From NCBI RefSeq assembly GCF_032884065.1, contig NC_088879.1:16932489-16996488 (forward strand): a DNA stretch of 64,000 nt, written 5' to 3'. The translations under genes and the position numbers were made by a program. The notes under the pieces are model-generated. The model did no database searches and had not been told where the DNA came from. It saw only the letters and a list, made by a program, of their open reading frames with translations. Within the stretch, counting starts at the first letter, position 1. The number at the start of each line of letters is the position of its first letter. The DNA is from Artemia franciscana. Its lineage: Eukaryota; Arthropoda; Branchiopoda; Anostraca; Artemiidae. Shown here one piece after another: positions 50,696 to 64,000 of the stretch.

Positions 50696-50746
50696 ACAAC
50701 AAGACACCTGTGTCTTTTTTTCTTTTGACTTATTTGTCTTTTCTAG

Positions 50747-50999
50747 GTATCCCAAAGAAAACATGGACAAAGTTTCAAGTCAAATAACATTGGTGCCTTT
50801 AAATTTGAGGCCAGAAGAAACACTTGTACAAATACAAAAATCTTTAAAAACTTTAATGTCAGTTTCGGCAGCTGTATCTGGAGAAATGAATAAAAGAATT
50901 CAGGAAGTTCAAACAAGGGTATCTCACATTTCAAAGAGGGTTGATTCAGCTCAAACGGTTGTGAATCATTTACTCACAATCAACAATAAAGCAATTAAG
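50747..50999 (+). CDS. WASHC1: WASHC1 first coding exon (copy A')
   Basis: Same acceptor, ATG (50,763), 79 codons and donor as 15,753-16,005, with an identical encoded protein. Confidence 0.88.
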
Positions 51000-51433
51000 G
51001 TATTTTGAACTGATCTATTCTTTTTGCTGAAATCGAAACTCGTAATTGATGTTAATTGGAGTACAGCTGCCCTCGAAAATAGGTTGAAAAGCGAAATTGC
51101 CAAATCGGTAGTTTTGAATATGACAGAAGTCAATTTTGGCAATATTACAGTTTTTTTGATTGGATTTGGTTTTTCGAAAAGTGGCAAATAGTCTTTTTTA
51201 TATTTACTGGAGATGAGGCCAAACCATTGTCACATACCATGAGAGATGGCAGAAATATTGAACATCTATCACTCTGTTGTTCTGGATGACCTAAAGAAAC
51301 AGGGTGTTAAATAAGTTTGTATGACCATACAGAAGCATGCAAAACATGCTCATAAAAGCTAGGATAAACATCCTTTTTTGAAATGAAAAAACGTACAATT
51401 TTTCCACAAAAAGTGAACCATAAATTTACAACA

Positions 51434-52257
51434 AGTCTCTCTTAGACTTAAGTCCTCCCACGCCTTGAGGCGCATAAGGCAGAAACTGTGGACTTCCAAG
51501 CCTCTCAGTCCTGGGGCAACGACCAGACCTCCTCCATTGATATTTTTGACTGTGTAGCCTCCTTCTCTAGTGACCAACCTAGGGTTGTATGCTGCATAGA
51601 ACCCTTGGTTCTATGCGGAACTACAGTGAACAGGGGGGGGGGGGGACTCCCGTCAAAGTTCCAAGACCTCGGCACTACGTGCCGACGCCTTGAAACTGCG
51701 TTTTGGTATCTTAATTTTGCTTACGTGTCTGCATTTTTTGACGCGCTGGACGATATTGTTGGCACATCTTTATTTCCCTCCCCAAAGTCAAAACCCTATA
51801 TACGCCCCTGTCCACCGCTCCTGTGCAGACCAGATGGTTTCTTGCACCACACATCATATGGGAGCCTGCCCTCCTCCATTCTTTTCATATGTCCCCAGTA
51901 CCTCCAACGTGTCTTGCGAATTTCATTAGTGGTAAATAGTGCTTTGTCCAGGCTCTAATCTGCACATTCCGTATTCTTTCAGTACAGTGCACTGCAAGCA
52001 TTTTTCTGAGGTAATCGTTCTCAAATCCAAACAGTTTTTTTTCCTACGGCTTTTGACATGCTCCATAATTCACACCCCTATAGGAGTACAGTACTGATAA
52101 AACATTGCTATTCAGCAATCGTAGCTTGAGCTTTCGGGAGTATTTAGAGCATCTCCACACATTATTTAGCTGGGAGAATGCTGCCCCTGCATAAGCAATC
52201 TGAAGCATTATCTTTGTGTTGTAAAATGTGAAAGATTGTAACGCTATGAAGCTGATC
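51434..52257 (-). mobile_element. LINE RT C-terminal remnant (copy A')
   Basis: Counterpart of 16,440-17,260; the G run at about 51,634-51,645 is 3 nt longer. Confidence 0.75.
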
Positions 52258-54254
52258 GAGATGGCGGCTTACTTGCTCAGGGTGGTTCAGTTTTCTTGTT
52301 GGTCAATAGGCTATTAACCTGTCACCGTGAAAAGGTAAAAATTTACTATTAAAGTATCAGTTACTAATGGCCTTAGATGTAAAACAAGTACGAATTAGCT
52401 TATATAAAGCTAGAAACTTGAAACAAACTCTAATTGAAGAAAATAAATCTGAAATGAGCAGAAATATTAGTGAACAATGAAGTTAAACTAAAAAACGAAC
52501 AGATATTACCTTAAATATGTGTAGTGTTCAGGGATTCTTAATTATTTTTGAAGGGTTCTTTTTTGTTTTTTAAAGTAATATTTTGGATTTGCAAATCAAT
52601 AAATGTATCATTATTTTATTTTTATATATTTGAAAGGTATTTATTCAAAAGGAAGAAAATTCCCTGCAAGTCATACTAATGAAACTGGAGAGTTTATTTA
52701 AAATATAATTATATGCAAAAAGAAGAACCAACCTTCTGTTTAGAACCAACAAGTATAATCCTTTAGGAGATATAGATTCTAGTCGTAAATGGTTAGGAAT
52801 TTATAGAAAGCGCAGTTTGGGGAGAAAAATGTGATTTTGTACTGTCCGGTTCCCTTTTTGGCATGGGCCTGACGGGCAAGATGGACTTATAAAATGAGGA
52901 CTTCAAGGAACCGCATCCGCTCTAACGTTCATAAGAAATAGTTTTATCATCAGATGGGAGGGAGACATACGGCAACAAAAGAGAGAAGCAGTCCTAGAAC
53001 AAACTAGAGAGTTTCCTTGAAATATAATTATATGCAAAAAGAAGAATTCCTGAAAGTTTAAGCGTTTTGATTTTTTAATGCTATGCCTTTGAAAATAATT
53101 ATATATTTGCTTAAATGCTTCGAATTCTTTTATTCCTCTGTGAATCACGGTGGACACTATAGTTTCTAGAGGGTTTAAGGTGGAGATATCATCACTTGTA
53201 CTGTAGTAATTATGTTTTTTTTTATTTACTCGTAGCAGTTTTTATTTGTTTGACTAGTTATATGACTTTATTTCTGCTCGAACTGAGGACGTGCAATAAA
53301 TTCAATCTTTATGCTATTTGGCATAAAATGAGTCCGTGGGTCCTCCAGTCCATCTTCTTTCTGCATGTGTGTGTGTTTTTTTTGTGTGTTTTTTTTTAAC
53401 CGGAATCATACACTATTTTTCACTCTCTATGATTTGAGGCACGAAGAGTACCAAGAAGACCGAAAACACGGAATTTTAGATTTTTAACCTTAACAGTCAA
53501 GATGTTAAGTTTCCTTTTTGGGGATTTTTCCTCTGTCACGAAGCGTGACTTGTAGGCAAGAACCATAAGGCATCTATATCTTCAAGGACGATATCAAGAC
53601 GATAATCATGTTAATAGGTCTACCCTTTGCTCGTTTTCTTATGCGTTTTAGGCCTGAAAAATTTGTACTTATGCTAATGGTTATGTTACAAAAATAAATG
53701 ACAGTGAAACACAGTGACAGGGTTTTGTAATTATTGTAAATTGTTTATTTGTCACTGAGTTGATCATAAATAGAATCAAAATTTTCTTGCCATCAAACAG
53801 ATAGGAAACAAAAAAGAGGCATTATGTTTTAATGTAACATGACTATATATCATCACTTTTACTGTAGTGATTATGTTTTTTGTTTATTTATTCATAGCAA
53901 TTTTTATTTGTTTGACTAATTATATGAATTTATCTCCTCTCGAACTGAAAACGTGTAACGTGAAATATTTTTTTCCTCAAGTAGTTCTATATATTTTATA
54001 TATTTTGTTTTGTTCTGAAGTGGGAACCCGAATGCACTGATGTAAATTAATGGCTTTTTTGGAGTGGCAATACAAGCTCAGGCTACTGGACTTCATGCTT
54101 TCTTTTGTTGATTTTTGTGTGAATAAATTATGTCTCCATTGAAAAAAAAACAAAACATCTCACATGCTGCGTTTTTGAAACAAAAAAGGGTTGGGCTTGG
54201 TTTTATGCTATGAGGCAAAGTAATACAGTATTAACTTGCACAAATAACATACCT

Positions 54255-54286
54255 TAATTGTATAAGTTAATTAACTTATACAATTA
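54255..54286. repeat. Perfect 32-bp palindrome (copy A')
   Basis: Counterpart of 19,258-19,289, unchanged. Confidence 0.95.
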
Positions 54287-55313
54287 GATTAAACATTTAC
54301 TTGGTATTGAGAAATAGAGAAGGAGCTTGGGTTTAAGTAGAAACGGCATATTTTGAGACTGTCTTTCAGGAACATATCATCATGTCTTTTAAAGAAAGAT
54401 CAGGGACATACCATTTTAAAGTGTCCAGGGGTGAGGGGGGGGGGTCAACAACCGCTTGTCAGTGAAGCCAACGCAAAAATTTACACCAAACTTTGGGTTG
54501 TTTGGGTACTTGTACTGTTCAGTTTAAGTTTTACTTATGATGCTTTATGTATCGTCGTTTTAGGATTTAGTATTTGCTAGAGAGAAAAAAGGGACTTTGT
54601 TAAAAATAAATAAACTAATTAACAACAAACACTAATTTTATAAAATTGTATGTGTAATTTTCTATTCTTCTTTAGCTTCCTTTGTTGATTTTCAAAACTT
54701 CCTTTTCAATTAACAACGAATAGATGGCTTATGATAACAGTTGATTAAGATAAAGAACTGTCGTTAAGCCACTTTTCATCTGGTTTTTACATGATTAAGT
54801 TTATAATCCTTCCCTCCCTGTCTATACATTTACCTGTGTCGATAGGTAGACCCAGGTCTACCTATCAACAACATGCTAGTCATATGTTGAAAATAGTTAC
54901 AGATGTAATTCCTTCATTTAAGATCAAATTTATTTTATATACCTGAAATTTAACCTTTTTTTGCGGATTCTAAAGCTAGGGGAGAAAGTCTCCAATAGCT
55001 TTAGCCTATATTAACCTATTGATCAGCAATGTTTCTCCTTTTCCGACTCATCCTTCTTCGTAGGGTACTATTTGATATCATTCATTATGCTCCTTCTCAA
55101 AGCTTTAATCTGCAATTAATCAAATTTATTGAACGTAATGTGCTTTGAATTCGCGCAGTCAATTTGAATATTTAGATTCCACACTTTTGCCCCTGTTATG
55201 TAGTAATTATTGGAAAATTAAGTAAGTTTCATCTTTTGTATAATAAATTCATTTTGAAGGTTTATTAACATTTCATTTGAATACTGTTTTAGTTGTTTGT
55301 TTTTTTTTTGCAG

Positions 55314-55460
55314 ATATTTTCAAGTGCATCATACCCAGTTGAGCAAAATGATCCCTTTGGATTCACTACGTTGAATCATGTTGTAAAATCTTATCCCGCT
55401 GAAGAAGAAAGATATGTTATTAGAAAGCCATATTCTCCAGTGGATGAAAAAAGATTAAGA
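55314..55460 (+). CDS. WASHC1: WASHC1 second coding exon (copy A')
   Basis: Same as 20,317-20,463: 49 codons, phase 0, identical protein. Confidence 0.9.
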
Positions 55461-55711
55461 GTAATTCTTTTGAGTTTTTAATCGTCTTTACACCTATTTA
55501 TGAAAACAGGGGACATCCTATTGACAACGCAAGTCGCTAGGAACATGTTTTTTTTTTTTATCTCCTTGCAAATGAGTATGCTTTCTATATTGCGTAATTG
55601 ATGCATCTACTTACTTTCCGTTTCTCTTTCTATCATGGTTTATGGTTTCGTAAAGCTTAAAGACTTAATACGAAAATATTTACGAAAAACTTAAGTTGGC
55701 TGAATGCTGGG

Positions 55712-56657
<946 letters not shown>

Positions 56658-56924
56658 AAAGTAAAATTAATGTCTATATAAACCAGACAACCAGAAAAGG
56701 CAATGATGCAGGTCCAGCCTTAGAAAAGAATCAGTGGCAAGTTTACGCGAATGATACTATAGAAGAAGGAAATATTAGTACCACCAAACTGAGTGATTAT
56801 CTTCCCATCCTGACACTCTGTATGATTGCTTAACCAATTTTTAAATTAGAATTGACTTTGGATACAGAGCTAAATAATTGAGGAATAATTGAAGACCGTG
56901 CAACACAGATGGAATCAGAGATAA

Positions 56925-57263
56925 ACACCAAGAACAAAAAGAACAATAGGGAATTCCTCAAGACAGTGGGAAATAAATTATAATGAATATTTCGGCCCAA
57001 CTATGTCCAAGGGCCGTCCTCAGCAATACAAAAATGTATAAGAAGAGAAAACTTACAACAGGATACTGCTGAGGTGATGCTGGGACTGTTTTGAAAAAAT
57101 TTTCATCTTAGTTTTATCGATTTTATCCTGTTGTGAGTTTTTTTTTTCTTATATATTTTTGTATTGCTGAGGACGACCCTTGGACATAGGGCCGAAATAT
57201 TCATTCTAATTTGTTTCCCACTGTCTTGAGAAATTCCCTATTGTTCTTCTTGTTTTTGGTGTT
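56925..57263. repeat. Foldback element (copy A')
   Basis: Counterpart of 21,928-22,266. Confidence 0.85.
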
Positions 57264-59138
57264 TGTTATGGAAAGGCAGTGTGGTCTTCATCGCTATTTA
57301 TGGATCATAGATTATTGGAATCCATCCAACTATCTATGTTAAAAACGTAAGAGAGAATACTGACAATTTTAGAAGCTTTTTTAAAATCTTATATCAATAA
57401 TCAATGATCTAATTAAAGTCAATAATCTCGGTAGACGACATAAATATTTAAAACGATTACTAAACAAGAAGTCTAAAAACTAAGCTTGTATTTATTTTGG
57501 TGTTAATAATGGAATGATTTTGCAAGAAAAGAAACAAATTGTTATAGTTTGGTGTACTAAACTAAAATCTTAATTCAAATTTTTCTTAATTATGCTGAAT
57601 CTTCATATATTAAGTGTTTTGAATGTTTAACCAAAATTAGCAAATACAGACGAAAAAGTTTGAGGTGTATTACTTTCGAAAAAGGTGTACAACATTCTTC
57701 TGAACCAACCTGGTCTACCGAGAATTCAATAGAAAATGATGAAAATGAAAAAATAACATCGAAATAATTCAATGAAAGTTTACAAATTGCAATTTACTAG
57801 TTATTACTTTTCGGAGCATATACTGAACTTTTGGCTATAGTCTTGACTAAAGTTAGAAACCAAAATAGAAGATTTGCTCAAATTTTTTAAATAAATTAAA
57901 AAAAAGATTATAACTTCAAATGTTTCGCATTTTCTCCATCAACCCCCCCCTCTGAATAAAAATACTGTATGTGTATCTGTCCCTTCCTCTTTGATTGTAC
58001 TTTTTTTCTTGATGAAATCTGTAGCAGCTTAATATTTTTGTTCGCTGCTAAAGACGAACTACTAATAGATAAAAACAACATCTAAGGGGGCGGGTTGTTC
58101 TTTATTTTTGAGAGGACACTAGTATTTTCGGAGCTACACGCTTCTTAAAGATCCCCCCCCCCCAGCATTAACTGAGGTGAAGTATTTCTTATAAGAAACA
58201 AATTTACCAATAGACAAAAATTCGCTATAGAAAAGGGAGGGTGGTCTTTCCTTATTGATTGTTAGGGCACTTAAGTATGTTCAGAGCAATAAGCTTTTGA
58301 AAGTTAAATTTTTTTGTAATGTCTCGAATAAATTTTGTCCTGATATTAGTCGCTGAGAGTTCCCGCAAACGATATAAAAATATAGGCTCTGTTCTTCTTG
58401 CACTCGATGAGTAGAGAATCACGTAAGTGGACATCATATCGGTTTCATAGAGAAATTCCAAACCGACCAAAAATTTTACTTTTTTGTATATTACGTTGAA
58501 GTTTTGAAATATATTTTTTCTTTAAATTTAAACAATGGGAACATTGTAAACATGTATAAGAAATCTGATTTCAATTAAAAAAAAAAGGAATATAAAACAA
58601 AATACTGTGTGCCTTCCCCTTCATTGTTTTTAATTTTTATTTTATAAACATGACAACTCAGGCTCAAGATATTCGTCTTTAATAGAAGATGCATTAAAGA
58701 GCCGCTGGGGGGAAATATTTCTTTTTGAATGCCAGCTGGCCCTTAATTGACCAAGAAGGGTTAAATAATAATTCATGTGGACAGATCAGTCATATAAAAG
58801 AATATTATTCACTGCTTGTTTAATCTTTTATGTTTCTACAAAAAGCGACCTTTGTCCTCCTGAAACAGGTAAATTCCGCCCTGTGGGTTGCCGAAAATTT
58901 CTTTGTCAAAGACGAATATTTATGTTTTGTTCTCGGATATTAAATAAATGAATATGAAGTCTGATATTTGTTTTCTTTCTAAGTGTCAGAGAAAAGGGGG
59001 AAGCCCCATTGCTTCAGTATTTACTTGTTGTCCTATCTGCTTAAATTTTGAGTATATTAGATCCATTTCTTTTTCTTCACTTTAAGTTTTTAATTTTAAT
59101 TAAGTTAGTTTCTTAATGCCTTATATATTCTCTTTCAG

Positions 59139-59263
59139 GAAAAGTTAAACTTTTACCATGTCGACGTTGGAGAAAGACAGAATGATCCGTCTGTGAGGAA
59201 TAACAAGAATAATGAATTTCGGTCCATTTCACAGCTTCTCTTTTACCTTTCAAGCAAAACCAG
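59139..59263 (+). CDS. WASHC1: WASHC1 third coding exon (copy A')
   Basis: Same as 24,143-24,267: 125 nt with the same split codon. Confidence 0.88.
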
Positions 59264-59285
59264 GTAAAATCAAACGTCCATTTTC

Positions 59286-60575
59286 AATTGTGCTCATTTC
59301 TTTGTTTTGTCAAGCCTAGCCAGTTCGGCTTTAAATCTTTCATGTATAGTATTTGTTATTCAAATGAATACAGACTTTATAGCTTAAAGGTATACCATTC
59401 GACATCAGATCGAGAGATCACCGGTTCAGACATGTCCCCTGATTTTAGTAAGAAAAAAGTGAACATCTATGACATTTTAAAATAACATAATTTTGTAATA
59501 AAATAACTTAAAACATTTTTATCAAATAGTTATCTTTGTTCCTGGCGTAGAGGGCGAAAGTGGAGAATGTTTTTTTTTCACAACAACAATTACCGTGGTG
59601 TATCGCTAGACTTAGTTAGACCTCTTTTGTACATGTACCGCCAAATGAAATCAAAAATACGTATACCTGGAAGCAATTTGCTGACTGATGATATACGAAT
59701 TCATATTGGGGTTAAGCAGGGTGCAGTTACTTCCCCCCAGGTTTATAATAATGCAACGTTTCCAGATCAGTGTTAACTTTCTTCGTGCTGTACATATAAA
59801 AAAGTACTGATTTGTTGATATTATGTTATGCAGACGACGTTTTTAACATTAGTAGGACTATCAATGGGCTAGAAAAATGTTTTTTGGAGATATGTAAAAA
59901 CTACAGTGATATTGGACTTTCCCTAAATGCTGAAAAATGTGATGTTTTGATTTTTAATGAAATAGATACGACTAGATCAGATAATATATCTATAGATCTG
60001 AATGGTACAGAAGTAAAGCCTTGTGTTAAGTTGAAATACCTCGACCTCCCTATTGGAAAAAATCTGAAGAAAACTAGGCTATTGATGCTAGAAAGTATGG
60101 AAACGAAAATCCGTCGTGCATATGGTACAATTGTTAGTTCTCAGTTTCATTTGAATAGAGCCCATCTTGCGAGAATTTACAATAGTGTCGTCCTGCCACA
60201 TATTCTGTATTTAGTACCGTTTTACCCTATATTTAGTGAATCTGACCTTCTTGGATAAAACTCGTTTTCTTCAAATTTGCTAAGTTTCTGTTGCGAGTTC
60301 CTCCGTGGACCCGTAACTCCTATTTGATGAAAAAATATAGCTTGTCTGACCCGTGTGCTAAGTTGGCTGAGCTGAATGTACACATGTGCAATAAGCAAAC
60401 CGGCCATGAATGGCAAAATGTTGTTTTTTGAAGTGGAATTATTTTTGTTTGTATTTTAGAATGTAATTACGATATGTTGTTTCTTTCTTCTTTTTTTTCC
60501 TTTTTTTTTCAATGTACTCCATCACTTCATTATTTTGTATGATGGGTTATAAATAAATACATACATACATACAAT
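59286..60575 (+). mobile_element. LINE RT remnant (copy A')
   Basis: Counterpart of 24,290-25,580, same stops, with small differences (TSPQ versus TSPK near 59,738; TTG versus TCG near 59,816). Confidence 0.82.
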
Positions 60576-60700
60576 AGCAATATTACTTGCAAAACAAATT
60601 TGATTATGCTATTATTCTGCTGGTTTGTATAAATGCTTTTGGAAGATTATCCTGCTGATAAACATTTTTGAACTGGTGCTTTGTGTAAATTAAACAAAAA

Positions 60701-61240
60701 AAAAACAAGTCTTTTTTAACTTGTAGTAAGGAGCGATATTAAAACTTAAACAAACAGAAATTATTCCGTATATGAAAGGGGCTGTCCCCTCCTCAACGCC
60801 TCGCCCATTGCGCTAAAGTTTAACTCTTTTTCCTAACTCTACTTTTTAAACGATAAAAAACGTTAGCGTAAGGAGCAAGGCGTTGAGAAGGGAACAGCCG
60901 CTTTCACATACGGAGCCAATTCAAAACCTGCATTAATTTAAAAATGTTCAGAAATTAAATTAAAAAATAAGTTTTTTTAACTGAAAGTAAGGAGCGACAT
61001 TAAAACATAAAACGAACGGAAATTATTCAGTATATGACAGGGCCTGTCCCCTCCTCAACGCCCTGCTCTTTACGCTAAAGTTTGACTCTTTCTCACAACT
61101 CTCCCTTTTAAAACAATAAAAAACTTTAGCGTAAAGAGCGGGGCGCTAAGGAGGGGACTGCCCCTTTCATATACGGAATTTTTTCTGTTCGTTACAAGTT
61201 TTAATGTCGCTCCTTACTTTCAGTTTAAAGAACTTGTTTG
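60701..61240. repeat. Two palindrome-family members (copy A')
   Basis: Counterparts of 25,706-25,925 and 25,970-26,245. Confidence 0.88.
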
Positions 61241-61683
61241 TTTTTTATTTAATTACGAATCTGAAGCAAATATTGTAATATAAAAGTCTAAAAACAAAAT
61301 AAATTAAATGTGATTCCCACCGATACCCTGTATTCCAGTTAAAGTTAGAAAAGTTCCGGGCACAACAAGAGTGTGAAGGTAAAAATAACAAGCAGAATAC
61401 ACCACCATGATTCAAACATGAATTCTAAAAGAAAAGAAAGAAAATGATTAAATAAAGGTGGGTTCAAAAATTTACTTTCATGGATTAAGACCTTTAATCA
61501 TTTCAATAATTTTTCTTTCATTACTTTATTTTTTCATTCGCCATATTTTCTGTTTTAATAATATCGATAATAAAAATATACCTTGCTGTAGCCTATTTTT
61601 ATAGAGTAGGAATGAAGTTACGTTGGATTGTGCTTTGCATTTATCACTTTTTTTATAAACAGAAAATATTTTATAAATTTCAG

Positions 61684-61855
61684 GTTTTCTAAAGATTCCT
61701 TGGACCATAGTGATATGGTTACATCCCTTGACTGGCGATCATCTGAAAAAGAGCTAAATGCCTCAGCACCTCTCCTAGGTGATGCCCCGCCCTCAATAAA
61801 GAGGAGAGGTGGTCTAAGGAAAATTCAAGCTGGAAATCTATACTACCAACCACAG
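61684..61855 (+). CDS. WASHC1: WASHC1 fourth coding exon (copy A')
   Basis: Same as 26,689-26,860, 172 nt with identical protein. Third copy in the window. Confidence 0.9.
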
Positions 61856-62887
61856 GTGACTATTGCCATGTTTTTGTCCGTGTCGTTCAAGATACCCCCT
61901 CCCCCTTTTCAAAGATTTGACCTTGAGACTTGAATGTAAAAATTTTTGCAAAACAAAACAAAAAAAACGCACAAAAATGTTGTTCCTTGTATATTTTTGC
62001 TGATTCTCTCAGTTTGAGTCTAAAAAAAAATTGCTCAGTATGGCTCTTGCTGGAACGAATGTTTTTTTTTTCAGCTTATACCGAGCTTCGATCTAAATAT
62101 AAATCTTTTCTTTTTATATAGGTGTACATTTTATGATGTTTTTCGGTAGGCATATTAAAAATAAGTTGAACACTAAATAAAAATATAAATTTGGATGCCA
62201 AAAGTTGAATAAAATAAAGTTTTTATGCTTGGAATTCTGTTATTGTTAATAATTGTTGCGTTCAGTTTAGTAAACATTGGTTTAATTTCATGAATTTTTG
62301 TTGTTTAAACTGAATGTTAGTCAGTTTATTTCAAGTTTGAACTCATTGTTATTTTTCTCTGTTATTTTGCTCTTTTTTTCGCCCTTTACTGTTCATGTTT
62401 TTTTCTAATGCAGTTTCTGTTCGTGATCTAGGTGGAATTTTCGCTACTTGCATATATTCATAATGCTAAAGTATAAATTAATTGTAGTTTTTTTCTAATA
62501 ATTTCATTGAAAATAGCCGTTAAACATTTGAAGTGATGGATGCAAAAGGAACAGCAAAACGCTGGCGACAATTAGTGATATATTTAGATAATAAAGGGCG
62601 ATTTTTGACTTCTGTAGTTCCACATGATCGCTAATCCGCTATTGGAATCCTCGGAAATCCTCGAAGGCCCATTCACAATGAGATTTTACTCATACTGAGT
62701 TTAGCTAGCGCTAATTTGAGCAAGTAAGAATTTTTCTAGTGATCAAAATACAGCTTTCACAACCTGTACAGATTGTGAAAGCTGATGGCTGTTTAACTTA
62801 GTTAGAAATCAGTAATCATTTCTGATATATTTTTTTTTTCATTTTTTATATCAATGGTATAAATAAGAACCAGGTTTTAATTATTAT

Positions 62888-64000
62888 GGCACTTGGTATT
62901 AACCAAGTGACATATAGCAGTCGCAAATTCTGTTGGTCTGTCTGTCTGTCGGTCCCGGTTTTGCTACTTTAGGCACTTCCAGGTAAGCTAGGATGATGAA
63001 ATTTGACAGGCGTATCAGGGACCCGACCAGATTAAATTAGAAATAGTCGCTTTCCCGATTTGACTATCTGGGAGGGGAGAGGGGGCCGGTTAATTCGGAA
63101 AAAAATAGAAAAACTGAAGTATTTTTAACTTACGAACGGTTGATCAGATCTTAATGAAATTTGATGTTTGGAAGGATTTCATGTCTCACAGCTCTTATTT
63201 TAAATCCCGACCGGATCTGGTGACATTGGGGGGGGGGGAGTTGGGAGGAGGAAACCTAAAATCTTGGAAAACACTTAGAGTGGAGGGATCGGGATGAAAC
63301 TTGGTGGGAAAAATAAGTACAAGTCCTAGATACATGATTGACATAACCGGAACAGATCCGCTCTCTTTGGGGTAGTTGGGGAGGAGGGTTAATTCTGAAA
63401 AATTAGAGAAAAATGAGGTATTTTTAACTTATGAATGGGTGATCGGATCTCAATGAAATTTGATATTTAGAAGGATATCGTGTCTCAAAGCTCTTATTTT
63501 AAATCCCGACCGAATCTGGTGACATTGGAGGGAGTTCGGGGGGGCCTAAAATCATTGAAAACGCTTAGAGTGGAGGGATCGGGATGAAACTTTGTGGGAG
63601 AAATAAGAAGAAATCTTAGATACGGGATCGGCATAATTGGAACGGATTCGCTCTGATTGGGGGGGGGGGAGGGATAATTCCTAAAAACTAGAAAAAACGA
63701 CGTATTTTTAACTTACGAAAGAGTGATCGGATCTTCATGAAACGTCATATTTAGAAGGACCTTGTAACTCAGATCTCTTATTTTAAATCTCAACCGGATC
63801 CAGCGTCATTGGGGGGGGCAGTTGGGGGAGGGGACCGGAAATCTTAGTAAATACTTAAAGGAGAGATCAGGATGAAACTGGGTGGGAAGAATAAAAACAA
63901 GTCTAAGATACGTGACTGACATAACCGAACCGGATCCGCTCTCTTTGGTGGAGTTGGGGGGGGGGGTAATTCAGAAAAATGAGGTATATGTAAATTACGA
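62888..64000 (+). mobile_element. HINE/Helentron-like element (copy A', cut)
   Basis: Counterpart of 27,893 onward, truncated by the window edge after about four core-unit anchors. Confidence 0.72.

Overview
This is eukaryotic nuclear DNA from an animal. Spliced exons with GT/AG borders, AT-rich introns, APE-type LINE remnants, a Helitron, long (TA)n microsatellites and two runs of N show this. The host proteins I recognise (AIMP2, WASHC1, CFAP100) are animal proteins. The repeats give me an unverified impression of an arthropod, possibly a branchiopod crustacean such as Artemia. No rRNA, convincing tRNA, CRISPR or bacterial feature was seen.

Layout. 1-12,690: a LINE remnant, a large 3' exon of AIMP2 (4,815-5,589, +) between two copies of a ~410-bp repeat, a small Helitron (6,339-7,279), a decayed LINE on the minus strand with gag-like ORF1, endonuclease and RT (7,700-11,090), and another LINE 3' end. 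12,690-30,225: the 5' part of WASHC1 on + (coding exons at 15,753, 20,317, 24,143 and 26,689), with introns full of LINEs, foldback elements and a tandem-repeat element (27,893-29,907). 30,226-30,284: N gap. 30,285-47,583: a piece in the opposite orientation. Its right end (44,032-47,583) is the reverse complement of 26,687-30,225, and its minus strand carries two further WASHC1 exons (42,891-42,739 and 30,448-30,317). The intron between them holds an intronless CFAP100-like ORF on + (35,516-36,664). 47,584-47,683: a 100-N gap. 47,684-64,000: a near-identical second copy of 12,690 to about 29,005.

Main reading. The copies break at the N gaps and differ mostly in homopolymer and microsatellite length. 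The simplest explanation is allelic or redundant contigs scaffolded side by side, with the middle contig inverted. With that contig reverse-complemented and overlapped on the first, WASHC1 reads as one + strand gene: six coding exons whose phases all agree, about 322 codons, covering WHD1, the middle region and the start of the proline-rich segment. The C-terminal VCA exons lie outside the window. AIMP2 is then immediately upstream on the same strand, and the CFAP100-like ORF is antisense inside a WASHC1 intron.

The rest is mostly mobile DNA: two or three LINE lineages, a Helitron with both ends and a helicase relic, a Helentron/HINE-like element with a dimeric satellite core, and a family of ~285-bp palindromes that forms part of a ~1.7-kb composite repeat.
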